This document shows, one piece after another, positions 21,062 to 28,979 of a stretch of 64,000 nt of DNA. Positions within the stretch are counted from its first letter, which is position 1, and each line of letters starts with the position of its first letter. The notes under the pieces were generated by a model, which ran no database searches, had not been told where the DNA came from, and worked only from the letters and a program-made list of their open reading frames with translations. Source of the DNA: an uncultured Microbacteriaceae bacterium (GTDB lineage: Bacteria > Actinomycetota > Actinomycetes > Actinomycetales > Microbacteriaceae); contig CAIOLM010000007.1 of assembly GCA_903859205.1 (NCBI GenBank), positions 1-64,000 of the forward strand, given 5' to 3'. The position numbers and the translations under genes were made by a program.

Positions 21062-21951
21062 TACTTGTCCAATCCCAGCAGGCGCATGGCGTTGGCCTTG
21101 AGAATCTTCGGGCGAACCTCGTCTTTGAGTTCGAGGCCGTTGAAATCGTTAATCCAGCGATCGGGCGAGATTAGCGGGAAATCAGAACCGAACAGCACCT
21201 TGTTCTGCAGAATCGAGTTTGCCTGGCGCACCAGATTCGCCGGGAAGTACTTGGGCGACCAGCCGGAAAGATCGATCCAGGTGTTGGCCTTGTGTGTGGC
21301 CACCGCGAGTGCTTCGTCTTGCCACGGCACGGAGGGGTGTGCCATCACAATCTGGAGGGCCGGGAACCGTGCGGCGAGATCGTCAAGCAGCATCGGGTTC
21401 GACAGGCTCAGTCGCAGACCGTGCCCGCCCGGAAGACCTGAACCGATGCCGGTTTGCCCTGTGTGCACGACAATCGGCACCTCCATCTGCTCGATGACTT
21501 CGAACAGGGGAGCGAACGCATCGGAACTCGGGTCAAAATTCTGCAGCGTCGGGTGGAACTTGAACCCACGAACGCCGTAGTCCTCGAAGAGCAGCTTCGC
21601 GCGGTCGATTGCAGCCTTGCCCTGAAGAGGGTCGACCGAGCCGAACGGAATCAGAACGTCGTTGTTGCGGGCAGCGCCCTCAACGATCTCTTCGGTCGAG
21701 TTGGGCTTGTGTCCCAGGCTTGTCGTCGCATCAACCGTGAACACCACGGCAGCAATTTTGCGCTCACGGTACATCTCGGCGATGGTGTCAAGTGTCGGGC
21801 GCGGGCCGTCGGTCTTGAAGTACTTGCTCGCGGCGTCGACGAGCACATCCGACAGCGCGTTGTGACCGTGGTCGTCAACCTCGACATGCACATGCGTGTC
21901 AATCGCGACGAGGTCGTCGACGTTGAGTCCCAGCTCGTAGCGAGTTGCCAT
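21061..21951 (-). CDS. Amidohydrolase-2 family metal-dependent hydrolase or decarboxylase
   Basis: 296 residues. TIM-barrel amidohydrolase (ACMSD/amidohydrolase-2 type). AIDTHVHVEV gives the HxH metal motif, PIVVHTGQTG a mid-barrel His, VMAHPSVPWQDEA the next His, and GSDFPLISP the catalytic Asp. Family members include aromatic-acid and 2-pyrone decarboxylases and C-C or lactone hydrolases. Here it sits between an SDR (5-nt gap) and an acyl-CoA dehydrogenase (1-nt overlap), so it probably handles a carboxylated or lactone intermediate of the same pathway. The start at 21951 gives the usual family N-terminus. Confidence 0.8.
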   Translation of the reverse strand: MATRYELGLNVDDLVAIDTHVHVEVDDHGHNALSDVLVDAASKYFKTDGPRPTLDTIAEMYRERKIAAVVFTVDATTSLGHKPNSTEEIVEGAARNNDVLIPFGSVDPLQGKAAIDRAKLLFEDYGVRGFKFHPTLQNFDPSSDAFAPLFEVIEQMEVPIVVHTGQTGIGSGLPGGHGLRLSLSNPMLLDDLAARFPALQIVMAHPSVPWQDEALAVATHKANTWIDLSGWSPKYFPANLVRQANSILQNKVLFGSDFPLISPDRWINDFNGLELKDEVRPKILKANAMRLLGLDK

Positions 21952-21956
21952 CGTGA

Positions 21957-22883
21957 CTACTTCTGGCTGCGGTCGAGGTCGGGCGGAAGTGCGGGCAGGC
22001 GCTCTCCGACCGACTGCAACGACCCTGCCAGAGGGCCGGCAAATTCTGCTGCCAAGTCGTCGGATGACCATCCGCCGTCTTTGAACTCGGTGACAGCGGC
22101 CTCGGGGTGGGTCCAGACCTGGAGGCGATCGCCACCAACTCCGATGGCCTGACCGGTGATGTTCGCCGCAGCGTCGGAGGCCAAGAAAGCAACCAGGCCG
22201 GTGACGTCTTTGGCTGAACCGAAGCCGATGTCTTTGCGGAAGAAGTCGGGCATGGGCTCGCCTGCGAGGTCGGCCTCAACGGCTGCCGCAAAGTAGGGAA
22301 CGGTTGCGGTCATCGCGGTGGCGGCAACGGGGATCACGGCGTTGGCAGTGATGCCAGCCTTCTTTAGCTCGAGGGCCCAGGTGCGAACCATGCCTACGAT
22401 GCCAGCCTTGGCGGCGGCGTAGTTGGTCTGTCCGAAGTTTCCGCGCTGTCCGGTGGGGGAGCCGATGGCAATGATGCGGCCCGCGATCTCGTTCTCCCGC
22501 ATGTACGTCGCGGCCTCGCGCACGCAAGTGAACGTGCCGCGCAGGTGCACGTTGATGACGAGGTCGAAGTCGTCGTCGCTCATCTTCCAGAGCACGGTGT
22601 CGCGAAGCACTCCAGCGTTCGTGACGAGGATGTCGAGGCGACCAAACGTGTCCACGGCGGTCTTGACCAGTTGCTTGGCAGTGTCAGTGGGGCCGACGGG
22701 TGCGACGACAGCAACAGCCTTGCCCCCGGCGCTGGTGATGGAATCGACCGCGGCATTGGCGACTTCAGCGTTCACGTCGTTGATGACGACAGCCGCGCCC
22801 TGGCGCGCTAGTTCTTGGGCGTAGGCGAGGCCGAGACCCTGCCCGCTTCCGGTGACGATTGCTACTTTGCCTGCAAGTGACAT
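21957..22883 (-). CDS. SDR, 3-hydroxyacyl-CoA dehydrogenase type
   Basis: 308 residues. Classical SDR with TGSGQGLGLAYAQ cofactor loop, NDVNAEV, NAGV and YAAAKAGI. The extra C-terminal 50 residues after the catalytic domain are like the bacterial relatives of the peroxisomal multifunctional enzyme dehydrogenase domain, which fits oxidation of an R-3-hydroxyacyl-CoA made by the MaoC hydratase in the same operon. The start is set by GGGAG 5 nt before ATG 22883. It is the first gene of the operon, divergent from the MarR gene, with the 30-bp palindrome between. Confidence 0.83.
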   Translation of the reverse strand: MSLAGKVAIVTGSGQGLGLAYAQELARQGAAVVINDVNAEVANAAVDSITSAGGKAVAVVAPVGPTDTAKQLVKTAVDTFGRLDILVTNAGVLRDTVLWKMSDDDFDLVINVHLRGTFTCVREAATYMRENEIAGRIIAIGSPTGQRGNFGQTNYAAAKAGIVGMVRTWALELKKAGITANAVIPVAATAMTATVPYFAAAVEADLAGEPMPDFFRKDIGFGSAKDVTGLVAFLASDAAANITGQAIGVGGDRLQVWTHPEAAVTEFKDGGWSSDDLAAEFAGPLAGSLQSVGERLPALPPDLDRSQK

Positions 22884-22925
22884 GAAGACTCCCTGATGCG
22901 CAGCTCTTGGCGAGCGCGGTTTGCT

Positions 22926-22969
22926 TGTATAACCTAAATAATGACAACTCAAATTCTTTGATTAGTCAA
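22926..22969 (-). promoter_or_regulatory. Candidate promoter of the SDR-to-MaoC operon
   Basis: Read on the reverse strand, TTGACT (22969-22964) and TTGAGT (22952-22947) are possible -35 hexamers and TATACA (22931-22926) a -10. TTGAGT to TATACA has a short 15-nt spacer. The TTGACT hexamer lies inside the adjacent palindrome, as expected for a repressed promoter. Confidence 0.4.
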
Positions 22970-22990
22970 TAGTTTATTTTATCAACTAAT
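22961..22990. promoter_or_regulatory. 30-bp palindrome, candidate MarR operator
   Basis: ATTAGT at 22961-22966 is matched by ACTAAT at 22985-22990, with a partly symmetric AT-rich core. It occupies the divergent space between the SDR operon and the MarR gene. Its right half, reversed (ATTAGTTGATAAA), is identical over 13 bases to 25033-25045 upstream of the acyl-CoA ligase gene. Confidence 0.6.
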
Positions 22991-23009
22991 TCCGGATGGC
23001 GGTGACGAC

Positions 23010-23468
23010 ATGGCTGAAACGCACACTTCGTCGCGCCATCGCTTGCAGTCGACAGATCTGGCAACCGAAATCGAGTTTCTGATGGCTCGAGCTCGCGCAC
23101 TAGGAACGAGTAAAGCCAACGAACAGCTCGCGGCCCTGAACCTCAAGGCTCGCTCCTATGCAGTACTTGCTCTTGCCTGCAGTGACTCTCGACCCTCCCA
23201 ACGCGAACTAGCTGAGTTCCTTAGCCTGGACGCGAGCCAAATCGTCGCACTTGTGGATGGGCTCGAGAGCCGGGGGCTTGTGGTTCGTGAGCCAGACACC
23301 AGTGACCGACGCTCAAATGTGATTGTTGGCACCCCTGAGGGCGTTGCGCTATACGAGCGCGCGGTAAGCGTTGTCTCGGCGGCCGAGGGCAAATCCCTAG
23401 GCTCGTTGAGCGAAACCGAGCGCGATCAATTGCGCGAGCTTTTGGCTCGGGTCGCTTTCGAAGGCTAA
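23010..23468 (+). CDS. MarR-family transcriptional regulator
   Basis: 152 residues. Winged-helix MarR layout: helices from about residue 18, recognition region PSQRELAEFLSLDASQIVALVDGLESRGLV (read in parts, residues 66-95) and the wing EPDTSDRRSNVIVGTPEG with the conserved DxRxxxxxLT-like pattern. It is divergent from the acyl-CoA operon and convergent, stop to stop, with the acyl-CoA ligase gene. MarR regulators in this setting (CouR, FerR, BadR types) usually sense an acyl-CoA or aromatic acid and repress. Control of both flanking units is inferred from shared upstream sequence. Confidence 0.88.
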   Translation: MAETHTSSRHRLQSTDLATEIEFLMARARALGTSKANEQLAALNLKARSYAVLALACSDSRPSQRELAEFLSLDASQIVALVDGLESRGLVVREPDTSDRRSNVIVGTPEGVALYERAVSVVSAAEGKSLGSLSETERDQLRELLARVAFEG

Positions 23469-24992
23469 CTAGCCCGGCGCAAACATCTTTCGCAGGTCGG
23501 CTTTACGAATCTTGCCGCTTCCCGTGCGGGGAAAATCGTCAACGATGATCAGGTTCTTGGGCATTTTGTAGCGTGCGATGCGACCGTCGACGTGGGCGCG
23601 CACCTCGTCGAGGCTGGTCGTGGTGCCAGGGAACACGGTGACAATTGCCCAAGGCACCTCGCCCCACTTTTCGTCGGGGACTCCGATGAGGGCGACGCCA
23701 GAGATGTGTTCGAGCTCGATAATCATCTGTTCGATTTCTGCGGGGTAGATGTTCTCGCCGCCCGAGATGATCATGTCTTTAAGCCGGTCGGCGATGAACA
23801 GAAAGCCCTCCTCGTCGAAGTAGCCCATGTCGCCCGAGCGGAACCATTCTCCGTCGATGAAAGAGTCGCGACTTGCTTCCGGGCGGTTCCAGTACTCCTT
23901 GATGACATTCTTGCCGCGGATCAAAATCTCGCCGATGCTGCCTTGCGGCGCATCCGTGCCGTCTTCGTTCACAACACGAACATCGGTAAAGAAGTGCGGA
24001 AGCCCGGCTGAGCCCGCCTTTTCACGGCTGTAGAGCGCGGGAAGGTTCGTTGCACCAGGGGCGGTTTCGGTCATCCCGTAGGCCATCGTGAACGAGAGGC
24101 CGCGCTCTTCGAATGCGTCGATGACGCGCATGGGGATGGCAGACCCACCGCAGGTGAATGTGCGAACCGATGAGAGGTCTGTTGAAGCGAAGTTGGGGTG
24201 CTCACTCAGGAGCTGGAAGGTGGTGGGCACGCCACTCATCATGGTGACGCCAAGGCTCTCGATGAGCTCGAGCACACGTGCCGGGTCGAAAGCGGTTTCC
24301 AGAATGAGGGTGGCGCCCTTGAGCATCGCCGGGAATGCGCCCATGCCCAGCGCTGCGACGTGGAACATGGGCCCAATCAGCAGGGTCTTCTCACTCGAGG
24401 TGACGTCAAGGTCGACGATGGCGTTGAAGCTGTTCCAGATCAAGTTGCGGTGCAACAAAACAGCGCCCTTGGGGTGTCCGGTCGTGCCCGAGGTGTAAAG
24501 AATGATGGCTGGATCGTCTTCGCGAACGGGTGCATCGATGAACTCGGTGTCGTCACTGCGGAACGATGCCAGCGAATCGCTCGCCGCCGAACCAGGGCCG
24601 TCGGCAGTGAGGAGTCGAAGTTTGTCGATGCCGACGACGCTGCGATTGGCAAGGTCAGTGAGTGCTTCCGCGTGAACCAGGATGCTCGCCCCGGAGTCCT
24701 CGAGGGCGTATTGCAGCTCGGGCGCGGCCAGCCGAGTGTTTAGCGGAACGAAGATTGCGCCGATTTGGGTCGCAGCGAAAAACACCTCGAGAAACGCAGG
24801 ATGATTCTCACCGAGGTAAGCCACTCGATCACCGCGCGCGATGCCATTTTCGACGAACGCGTGAGCGAGGGCGTTGATGTTTCGGTCAAACTCGTCGTAC
24901 GTCAGTTCGGTACCGGCGGAGACGATCGCGACTTTGCCGCGCGACTTGATGCGCCGACGATGGATCCACGATCCGAGGCCTTGGTTCTGCAT
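23469..24992 (-). CDS. Acyl-CoA ligase (AMP-forming)
   Basis: 507 residues, ANL superfamily. ILYTSGTTGHPKGAV is the phosphate-binding loop, TMAYGMTETAP the substrate/adenylate motif, SGDMGYFDEEGF the ribose-binding Asp region, and FPRTGSGKIRK the C-terminal catalytic Lys. It activates a carboxylic acid to its CoA thioester in an ATP to AMP reaction. The size fits medium-chain or aromatic acid ligases; the substrate cannot be read off. It would supply the acyl-CoA consumed by the operon at 19380-22883, with which it shares a promoter element. GAAGGAC lies 11 nt before the ATG. Confidence 0.9.
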   Translation of the reverse strand: MQNQGLGSWIHRRRIKSRGKVAIVSAGTELTYDEFDRNINALAHAFVENGIARGDRVAYLGENHPAFLEVFFAATQIGAIFVPLNTRLAAPELQYALEDSGASILVHAEALTDLANRSVVGIDKLRLLTADGPGSAASDSLASFRSDDTEFIDAPVREDDPAIILYTSGTTGHPKGAVLLHRNLIWNSFNAIVDLDVTSSEKTLLIGPMFHVAALGMGAFPAMLKGATLILETAFDPARVLELIESLGVTMMSGVPTTFQLLSEHPNFASTDLSSVRTFTCGGSAIPMRVIDAFEERGLSFTMAYGMTETAPGATNLPALYSREKAGSAGLPHFFTDVRVVNEDGTDAPQGSIGEILIRGKNVIKEYWNRPEASRDSFIDGEWFRSGDMGYFDEEGFLFIADRLKDMIISGGENIYPAEIEQMIIELEHISGVALIGVPDEKWGEVPWAIVTVFPGTTTSLDEVRAHVDGRIARYKMPKNLIIVDDFPRTGSGKIRKADLRKMFAPG

Positions 24993-25030
24993 GGAGCCGT
25001 GGTCCTTCCCTTGCGATGATGCTACCGACC

Positions 25031-25060
25031 AAATTAGTTGATAAATACAATAGTTATTTT
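25031..25060. promoter_or_regulatory. Second copy of the candidate MarR site, upstream of the acyl-CoA ligase gene
   Basis: ATTAGTTGATAAA at 25033-25045 is identical to the reverse complement of 22978-22990. It is followed by a degenerate second half with TAGTT at 25051-25055. It lies about 40 bases upstream of the ligase ATG on the reverse strand, where a repressor would cover the promoter. Confidence 0.55.
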
Positions 25061-25186
25061 TTGCACCGACTGGTCAGTCCAGCGGTTCAGGGTACTTTCG
25101 CCCTGTTGACTTCCAGCGCACGATTGGTTTTGCATTTATCCGCTATGGGCGTTGGCTCGAAGGTTTTGGGCGTTTTCTCAGCTACC

Positions 25187-25219
25187 GTGAGGCACATAAG
25201 CGAGGGCTCTGGCCCTCAC
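25187..25219 (+). other. Leader hairpin upstream of the aquaporin gene
   Basis: GAGGGC (25202-25207) and GCCCTC (25212-25217) form a tight stem with TCTG loop. An alternative pairing GTGAGG (25187-25192) with CCTCAC (25214-25219) competes for the same 3' arm. It ends 10 nt before the ribosome site. It could be a regulatory leader or only a stabilising structure. The rest of 25061-25186 shows nothing else clear. Confidence 0.3.
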
Positions 25220-25244
25220 CACACACGAAAGGGATATGCCAACG

Positions 25245-25979
25245 ATGGCTGACTCGACTCCTAAGTTCATTAATCGCTTCCTCGCTGAAGTCTTCGGAAC
25301 CTTCGTTCTGGTCTTCAGCGTTATCGGTGCCGCACTCTTCGCAACGCGCCTCGCAGACGGTGGCATGTACGCCGGTGCTGGTGTCGTGGGCGTTGCCCTT
25401 GCTCTCGGTCTTGGTGTTCTCATCGCCGCCTACACCGTTGGCGGAATCTCCGGCGGACACTTCAACCCGGCCGTGACCCTCGGTCTTGCCGTTGCCGGCA
25501 AGTTCGCGTGGAAAGACGTTATCGGCTACATCGTGGCTCAGGTCATTGGTGGTCTGATCGGTTCGAGCATCCTGTTCGGCATCGCCGCCAACAGCCCATT
25601 CCTCGCTTACTTCCAGAAGGGTGGCTTCGCGTCGAACGGCTATGCCGACTCCTCAACAGATGGCTTCGGCATCGTCGCCGCAATCATCATTGAGACCGTC
25701 GCAACCGCAATCCTGGTCTTCGTGATTCAGGGCGCGACCGACAAGTTGAACCCGGCCGGATTCGCTCCGATTGCCATCGGTTTTGCTCTCGTTGTGCTGA
25801 ACATCGTTGCCGTTCCTGTATCGGGTGCGGGCTTCAACCCCGCTCGCTCGCTGGCTACGGCCGTTTACGGTGGCGAGCACGCTCTCTCGCAGCTCTGGGT
25901 TTTCATCGTGTTCCCCATCGTCGGTGGAATCATCGCCGGTCTGCTCTACAAGCCTCTGTTTGGCCGCAAGAACGCCTAA
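25245..25979 (+). CDS. aqpZ: Aquaporin, MIP family
   Basis: 244 residues, six membrane helices with the two half-helix NPA motifs: SGGHFNPAVTLG (about residue 68) and GAGFNPARSLA (about 195). The selectivity-filter context resembles AqpZ water channels more than glycerol facilitators, since the second motif lacks the Asp of GlpF (NPARD). The ATG at 25245 is preferred because the GAAAGGGA ribosome site is 10 nt away, whereas ATG 25236 directly abuts it. A strong hairpin terminator follows. Confidence 0.9.
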   Translation: MADSTPKFINRFLAEVFGTFVLVFSVIGAALFATRLADGGMYAGAGVVGVALALGLGVLIAAYTVGGISGGHFNPAVTLGLAVAGKFAWKDVIGYIVAQVIGGLIGSSILFGIAANSPFLAYFQKGGFASNGYADSSTDGFGIVAAIIIETVATAILVFVIQGATDKLNPAGFAPIAIGFALVVLNIVAVPVSGAGFNPARSLATAVYGGEHALSQLWVFIVFPIVGGIIAGLLYKPLFGRKNA

Positions 25980-25996
25980 CACCGCGACTCATCGTC

Positions 25997-26027
25997 AGGG
26001 GCGTGTCCGAAAGGATGCGCCCCTTTC
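25997..26027 (+). terminator. Terminator hairpin after the aquaporin gene
   Basis: AGGGGCG (25997-26003) pairs with CGCCCCT (26018-26024); an inner TCC/GGA stem closes a GAAA loop, and a short TTT follows. Confidence 0.65.
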
Positions 26028-26051
26028 GTATGCGCTCAACCCTCGAGCCGG

Positions 26052-26064
26052 GATAATCGACCTG
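26052..26064 (+). promoter_or_regulatory. Candidate leaderless promoter of the lipid kinase gene
   Basis: GATAAT at 26052-26057 lies 6 nt before GTG 26064, with no Shine-Dalgarno. Confidence 0.5.
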
Positions 26065-26975
26065 TGAGCAGTTCTCGCCGCATCGTCGTGGCCATCAATC
26101 CAAATGCGGCCTTTGGCAAGCATCAAGGCTTGGGGCGACGAGTGGTCGACAGGCTCGTGCGCGAGGGCTTCACTGTGCTCGAAATGCAAGGGCACGGTTT
26201 CGAGGCTCTTCGGGATTCACTGGCTGAGACACTCGGGCCGAGCGATGCCCTTCTCGTCGTTGGCGGTGATGGCATGGTCAGCATGGCCGTCAACTTGGTT
26301 GCCAACACCGGCATCCCTTTTGCGGTGATGCCTGGCGGCACGGGCAACGACTTCGCGCGACAGTTGAACATGCCTGTGCACGACCTTGGTGCTTGTCTAG
26401 ATCACGTCGTGAGCTCGTTGCGAACTGAACCAACCGCCATCGACCTCGGCTGCGTTAAACCGATTGGATCCGCATTGCGCGGCACGTATTTCGCGTGCGT
26501 TCTCTCCGCGGGCTTCGACGCGTTTGTCAACGAGCGAGCGAATCGCATGCGCCGCCCTCGCGGTCGCAGCAAGTACACCTGGGCGATCTTCTTCGAGCTG
26601 ATTGGGCTGCAGGCCCGACCTTACGAGCTGACCGTGGGCGGCCAGTTGCGCGACGAAAAGGCAGTGCTCATTTCGGTGGCAAACAGTCGGAATATGGGTG
26701 GAGGCATGTTTGTGACGCCCGATGCCAGCATTACTGATGGGCTACTGGATGTCTTTATCGTCCGGCCGGTAACCCGCCTGCGATTGATTCGCCTGCTTCC
26801 ACGCGTTTTCAACGGGGAGCATGTTGGCGAACCCGAAGTACATATCGAGCAGGCGACATCAGTCACGTTGAATTCTCCCGGAATTGTCGCGTATGCCGAC
26901 GGTGAGCGCATTGGCCCGTTGCCCGTCACGGTCACGGTTTCACCCGGTGCCGCACTGCTGCTGCACACCGATTAG
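26064..26975 (+). CDS. Diacylglycerol kinase family lipid kinase
   Basis: 303 residues, DAGK catalytic domain. VVAINPNAAFGKH opens the protein, the nucleotide loop VVGGDGMVSMAVN (GGDGT-type, here GGDGM) is near residue 75 and MPGGTGNDFAR near 95. It phosphorylates a lipid such as diacylglycerol or a related alcohol with ATP at the membrane (DgkB/YegS class). The GTG start is supported by the -10-like GATAAT 6 nt upstream. Monocistronic between the aquaporin terminator and the tRNA gene. Confidence 0.88.
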   Translation: MSSSRRIVVAINPNAAFGKHQGLGRRVVDRLVREGFTVLEMQGHGFEALRDSLAETLGPSDALLVVGGDGMVSMAVNLVANTGIPFAVMPGGTGNDFARQLNMPVHDLGACLDHVVSSLRTEPTAIDLGCVKPIGSALRGTYFACVLSAGFDAFVNERANRMRRPRGRSKYTWAIFFELIGLQARPYELTVGGQLRDEKAVLISVANSRNMGGGMFVTPDASITDGLLDVFIVRPVTRLRLIRLLPRVFNGEHVGEPEVHIEQATSVTLNSPGIVAYADGERIGPLPVTVTVSPGAALLLHTD

Positions 26976-27019
26976 GTCGAGTATTCCCGCCTGTGGCATA
27001 CTCGATAAGTCGCAAAAAC

Positions 27020-27095
27020 GGCCCCATCGTATAGCGGCCTAGTACGCCGCCCTCTCACGGCGGTAACGCGGGTTCGAATCCCGCTGGGGTCACCA
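27020..27095 (+). tRNA. tRNA-Glu (anticodon CTC)
   Basis: The acceptor GGCCCCA pairs with TGGGGTC (27085-27091), with one G-U pair. The CCGCC/GGCGG stem encloses loop CTCTCAC with anticodon CTC, the T-arm is CGGGTTCGAATCCCG, and CCA is encoded at 27093-27095. It decodes GAG. Confidence 0.95.
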
Positions 27096-27100
27096 AAAAG

Positions 27101-27129
27101 AAAAAACCCACTCCCTGAGTGGGTTTTTT
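27101..27129 (+). terminator. Intrinsic terminator after tRNA-Glu
   Basis: CCCACTC (27107-27113) and GAGTGGG (27117-27123) form a stem with a CCT loop, flanked by six A on the left and six T on the right. It would work in both directions. Confidence 0.88.
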
Positions 27130-27143
27130 CTTTTCGCCACGGC

Positions 27144-27156
27144 TAGCCTTGAGGAG
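27144..27156 (+). promoter_or_regulatory. Candidate leaderless promoter of the histidine kinase gene
   Basis: TAGCCT at 27144-27149 lies 6 nt before GTG 27156. The GAGG just before the start is too close to serve as a normal ribosome site. Confidence 0.4.
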
Positions 27157-28979
27157 TGAAAAGTGCTCAGCCGGCAGGCCCCGAACAATCGCGGTGGCGG
27201 ATAGCCGAGCAAAGCTACGTCGACGCGATTGCGCATCCACTCGCCGGCAGTCAGCGAATTGTTCTTCCTCTGCTGGGGCTCCTTAGTCTGGGGACTCTGT
27301 CCCGTTCACTAAACCAGCCGGGTCAAGCCCTGCTGCTCGCGTTGGGTAGCCTCCTCCTGGCCTTCCTCCTCGCGTGGGCTTGGTTCAGTCTTGGCTCACT
27401 AGCCATCAAAATTGCGTTGCCCTCTAATAAGACTGTTCGCGGATGGCTGTTCGCATTTCTCTATGGAACGACCGAGCTCATTCGCACCGTCGCGAATGCC
27501 TGGGAACTCTCTCAATTGCACGTTGGCCCCCCACCCAATTGGCCATTCGAATTGTGCGCAAGTTTTCTCACTGGTCTCGCACTGTTTGGCGTTGTTTCGC
27601 TACTTGTGGGTGACGCCTACACATACAAATCGGATCTGGCTGAACTGGTCAAGATACGTGAGCGGCTTCGCCTCACAGCCTTGGCCTCTCGGCGCGATCT
27701 CGCCACCCGGCGGGAGGAGCTTCTCAGCGGGGTTCGGGAAATTTTGAATCGAGCGCTTGGCGAAGTACTGGGCTCTGGCTCCCTCGGGGTCTTAGCCACG
27801 CGTCAAACCGTGAGTCTGCTCAATGACGTCGCGAGTGAGGTCGTTCGCCCGCTCAGTCACCAGCTGTATCGAGCAGAGGACGTTGACGCAGCGCTGGAGG
27901 TCGCTCCTGGCTCCCCTCGCATCCGAGTGCATGACGTTGCTGTTCTTGCAACGGAAACGAAGCCGTTCCGACCGATTGCAATGACGATCATCATTTTTAT
28001 GCTCTTCGCTGGAGTCGCTTTTTTTGCGATGCCACCGATGCAGGGCCTCATCGCGATTGTTAGTGTCTGCGCGGGTACCTATCTGTTTCTCAAGTACTGC
28101 GAAGTAATCGTCACTCCGTTGATTCGTCGCCTGCGGATTGGTTACCGCTTCGTGAGTCTTGGTCTCACCTATGCGTTGTACACGCTGGCTTTTTGGTTGT
28201 CTATGTCGGTCCTCATGGGATGGACAAGCCAGGGTCCACCCGTCGCTCAAGCCCTGTATTCACTCGGATTGGGGCTGCCTTTGCTGGGGCTTTTTGCCAC
28301 TACTCCAGCGTTGCGCCGGGCTCGGCAAACCACGCTCGATGAGGCAGAACACCTTAACTCAAGACTCAACTGGCTTGTCGCCCGGCTCAACGCAGAATTG
28401 TGGGCCGACCGCAGAGCAATCGCAAAGTCTCTGCATCAGGATGTCCAAGGCGTACTCGTGGCTGCTTCGTTTCGTCTCCAGAGAGCAATCGATGCAGACC
28501 GAGACGTCGATGTTGCCACTGCTGAAGTTCGTGAGCTCGTCGCGATGGCAGCAAACTTCGCGGTGGCCCCAACAACGCCACCCACGATGGATTTTGCAAT
28601 CGAGAATCTTTCGGACCGTTGGAGGGGAGTTCTCGAGATCTCATTCTCGGCGGACGACGGTGCACAGGCCGTGCTGAGCGCTGACCCCATTGCTCGTCAA
28701 ATTCTGCAAGAGGCCATTTCCGAGTTCGTCACGAACGCCGTCAAACACGGACTCGCAAAGACGGCAACGATTGATGCCAAATTTGATGGCGATTCGAATG
28801 TCATCGTTGAAGGGCGAAACGATGGCTTCCCCATATCCGAGGACTCCTTCAGCCCTGGCATGGGAACTCGCATGATGCAGACCATGGGGGTCACGGGCGG
28901 CTATGAAAACGTGCCTGGAGGAGTTGTCTTTCGAGCAAAACTTCCAGTCGTTATCGACGAATCTGATGGGCAGATTTAG
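27156..28979 (+). CDS. NarL-type sensor histidine kinase with eight or so membrane helices
   Basis: 607 residues. Two hydrophobic blocks (about residues 28-165 and 270-395) are separated by a long basic cytoplasmic helix (about 172-215, KIRERLRLTALASRRDL). The catalytic part starts near residue 405. AKSLHQDVQGVLVAA gives the HisKA_3-like phospho-acceptor His427, EFVTNAVKHG the N-box with Asn527, and GMGTRMM the G-box of the HATPase domain. It faces the response regulator gene with overlapping stops (28976-28979), so the two are very probably partners. The signal is unknown; the many helices and absent large external loop suggest a membrane-associated cue. Confidence 0.82.
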   Translation: MKSAQPAGPEQSRWRIAEQSYVDAIAHPLAGSQRIVLPLLGLLSLGTLSRSLNQPGQALLLALGSLLLAFLLAWAWFSLGSLAIKIALPSNKTVRGWLFAFLYGTTELIRTVANAWELSQLHVGPPPNWPFELCASFLTGLALFGVVSLLVGDAYTYKSDLAELVKIRERLRLTALASRRDLATRREELLSGVREILNRALGEVLGSGSLGVLATRQTVSLLNDVASEVVRPLSHQLYRAEDVDAALEVAPGSPRIRVHDVAVLATETKPFRPIAMTIIIFMLFAGVAFFAMPPMQGLIAIVSVCAGTYLFLKYCEVIVTPLIRRLRIGYRFVSLGLTYALYTLAFWLSMSVLMGWTSQGPPVAQALYSLGLGLPLLGLFATTPALRRARQTTLDEAEHLNSRLNWLVARLNAELWADRRAIAKSLHQDVQGVLVAASFRLQRAIDADRDVDVATAEVRELVAMAANFAVAPTTPPTMDFAIENLSDRWRGVLEISFSADDGAQAVLSADPIARQILQEAISEFVTNAVKHGLAKTATIDAKFDGDSNVIVEGRNDGFPISEDSFSPGMGTRMMQTMGVTGGYENVPGGVVFRAKLPVVIDESDGQI

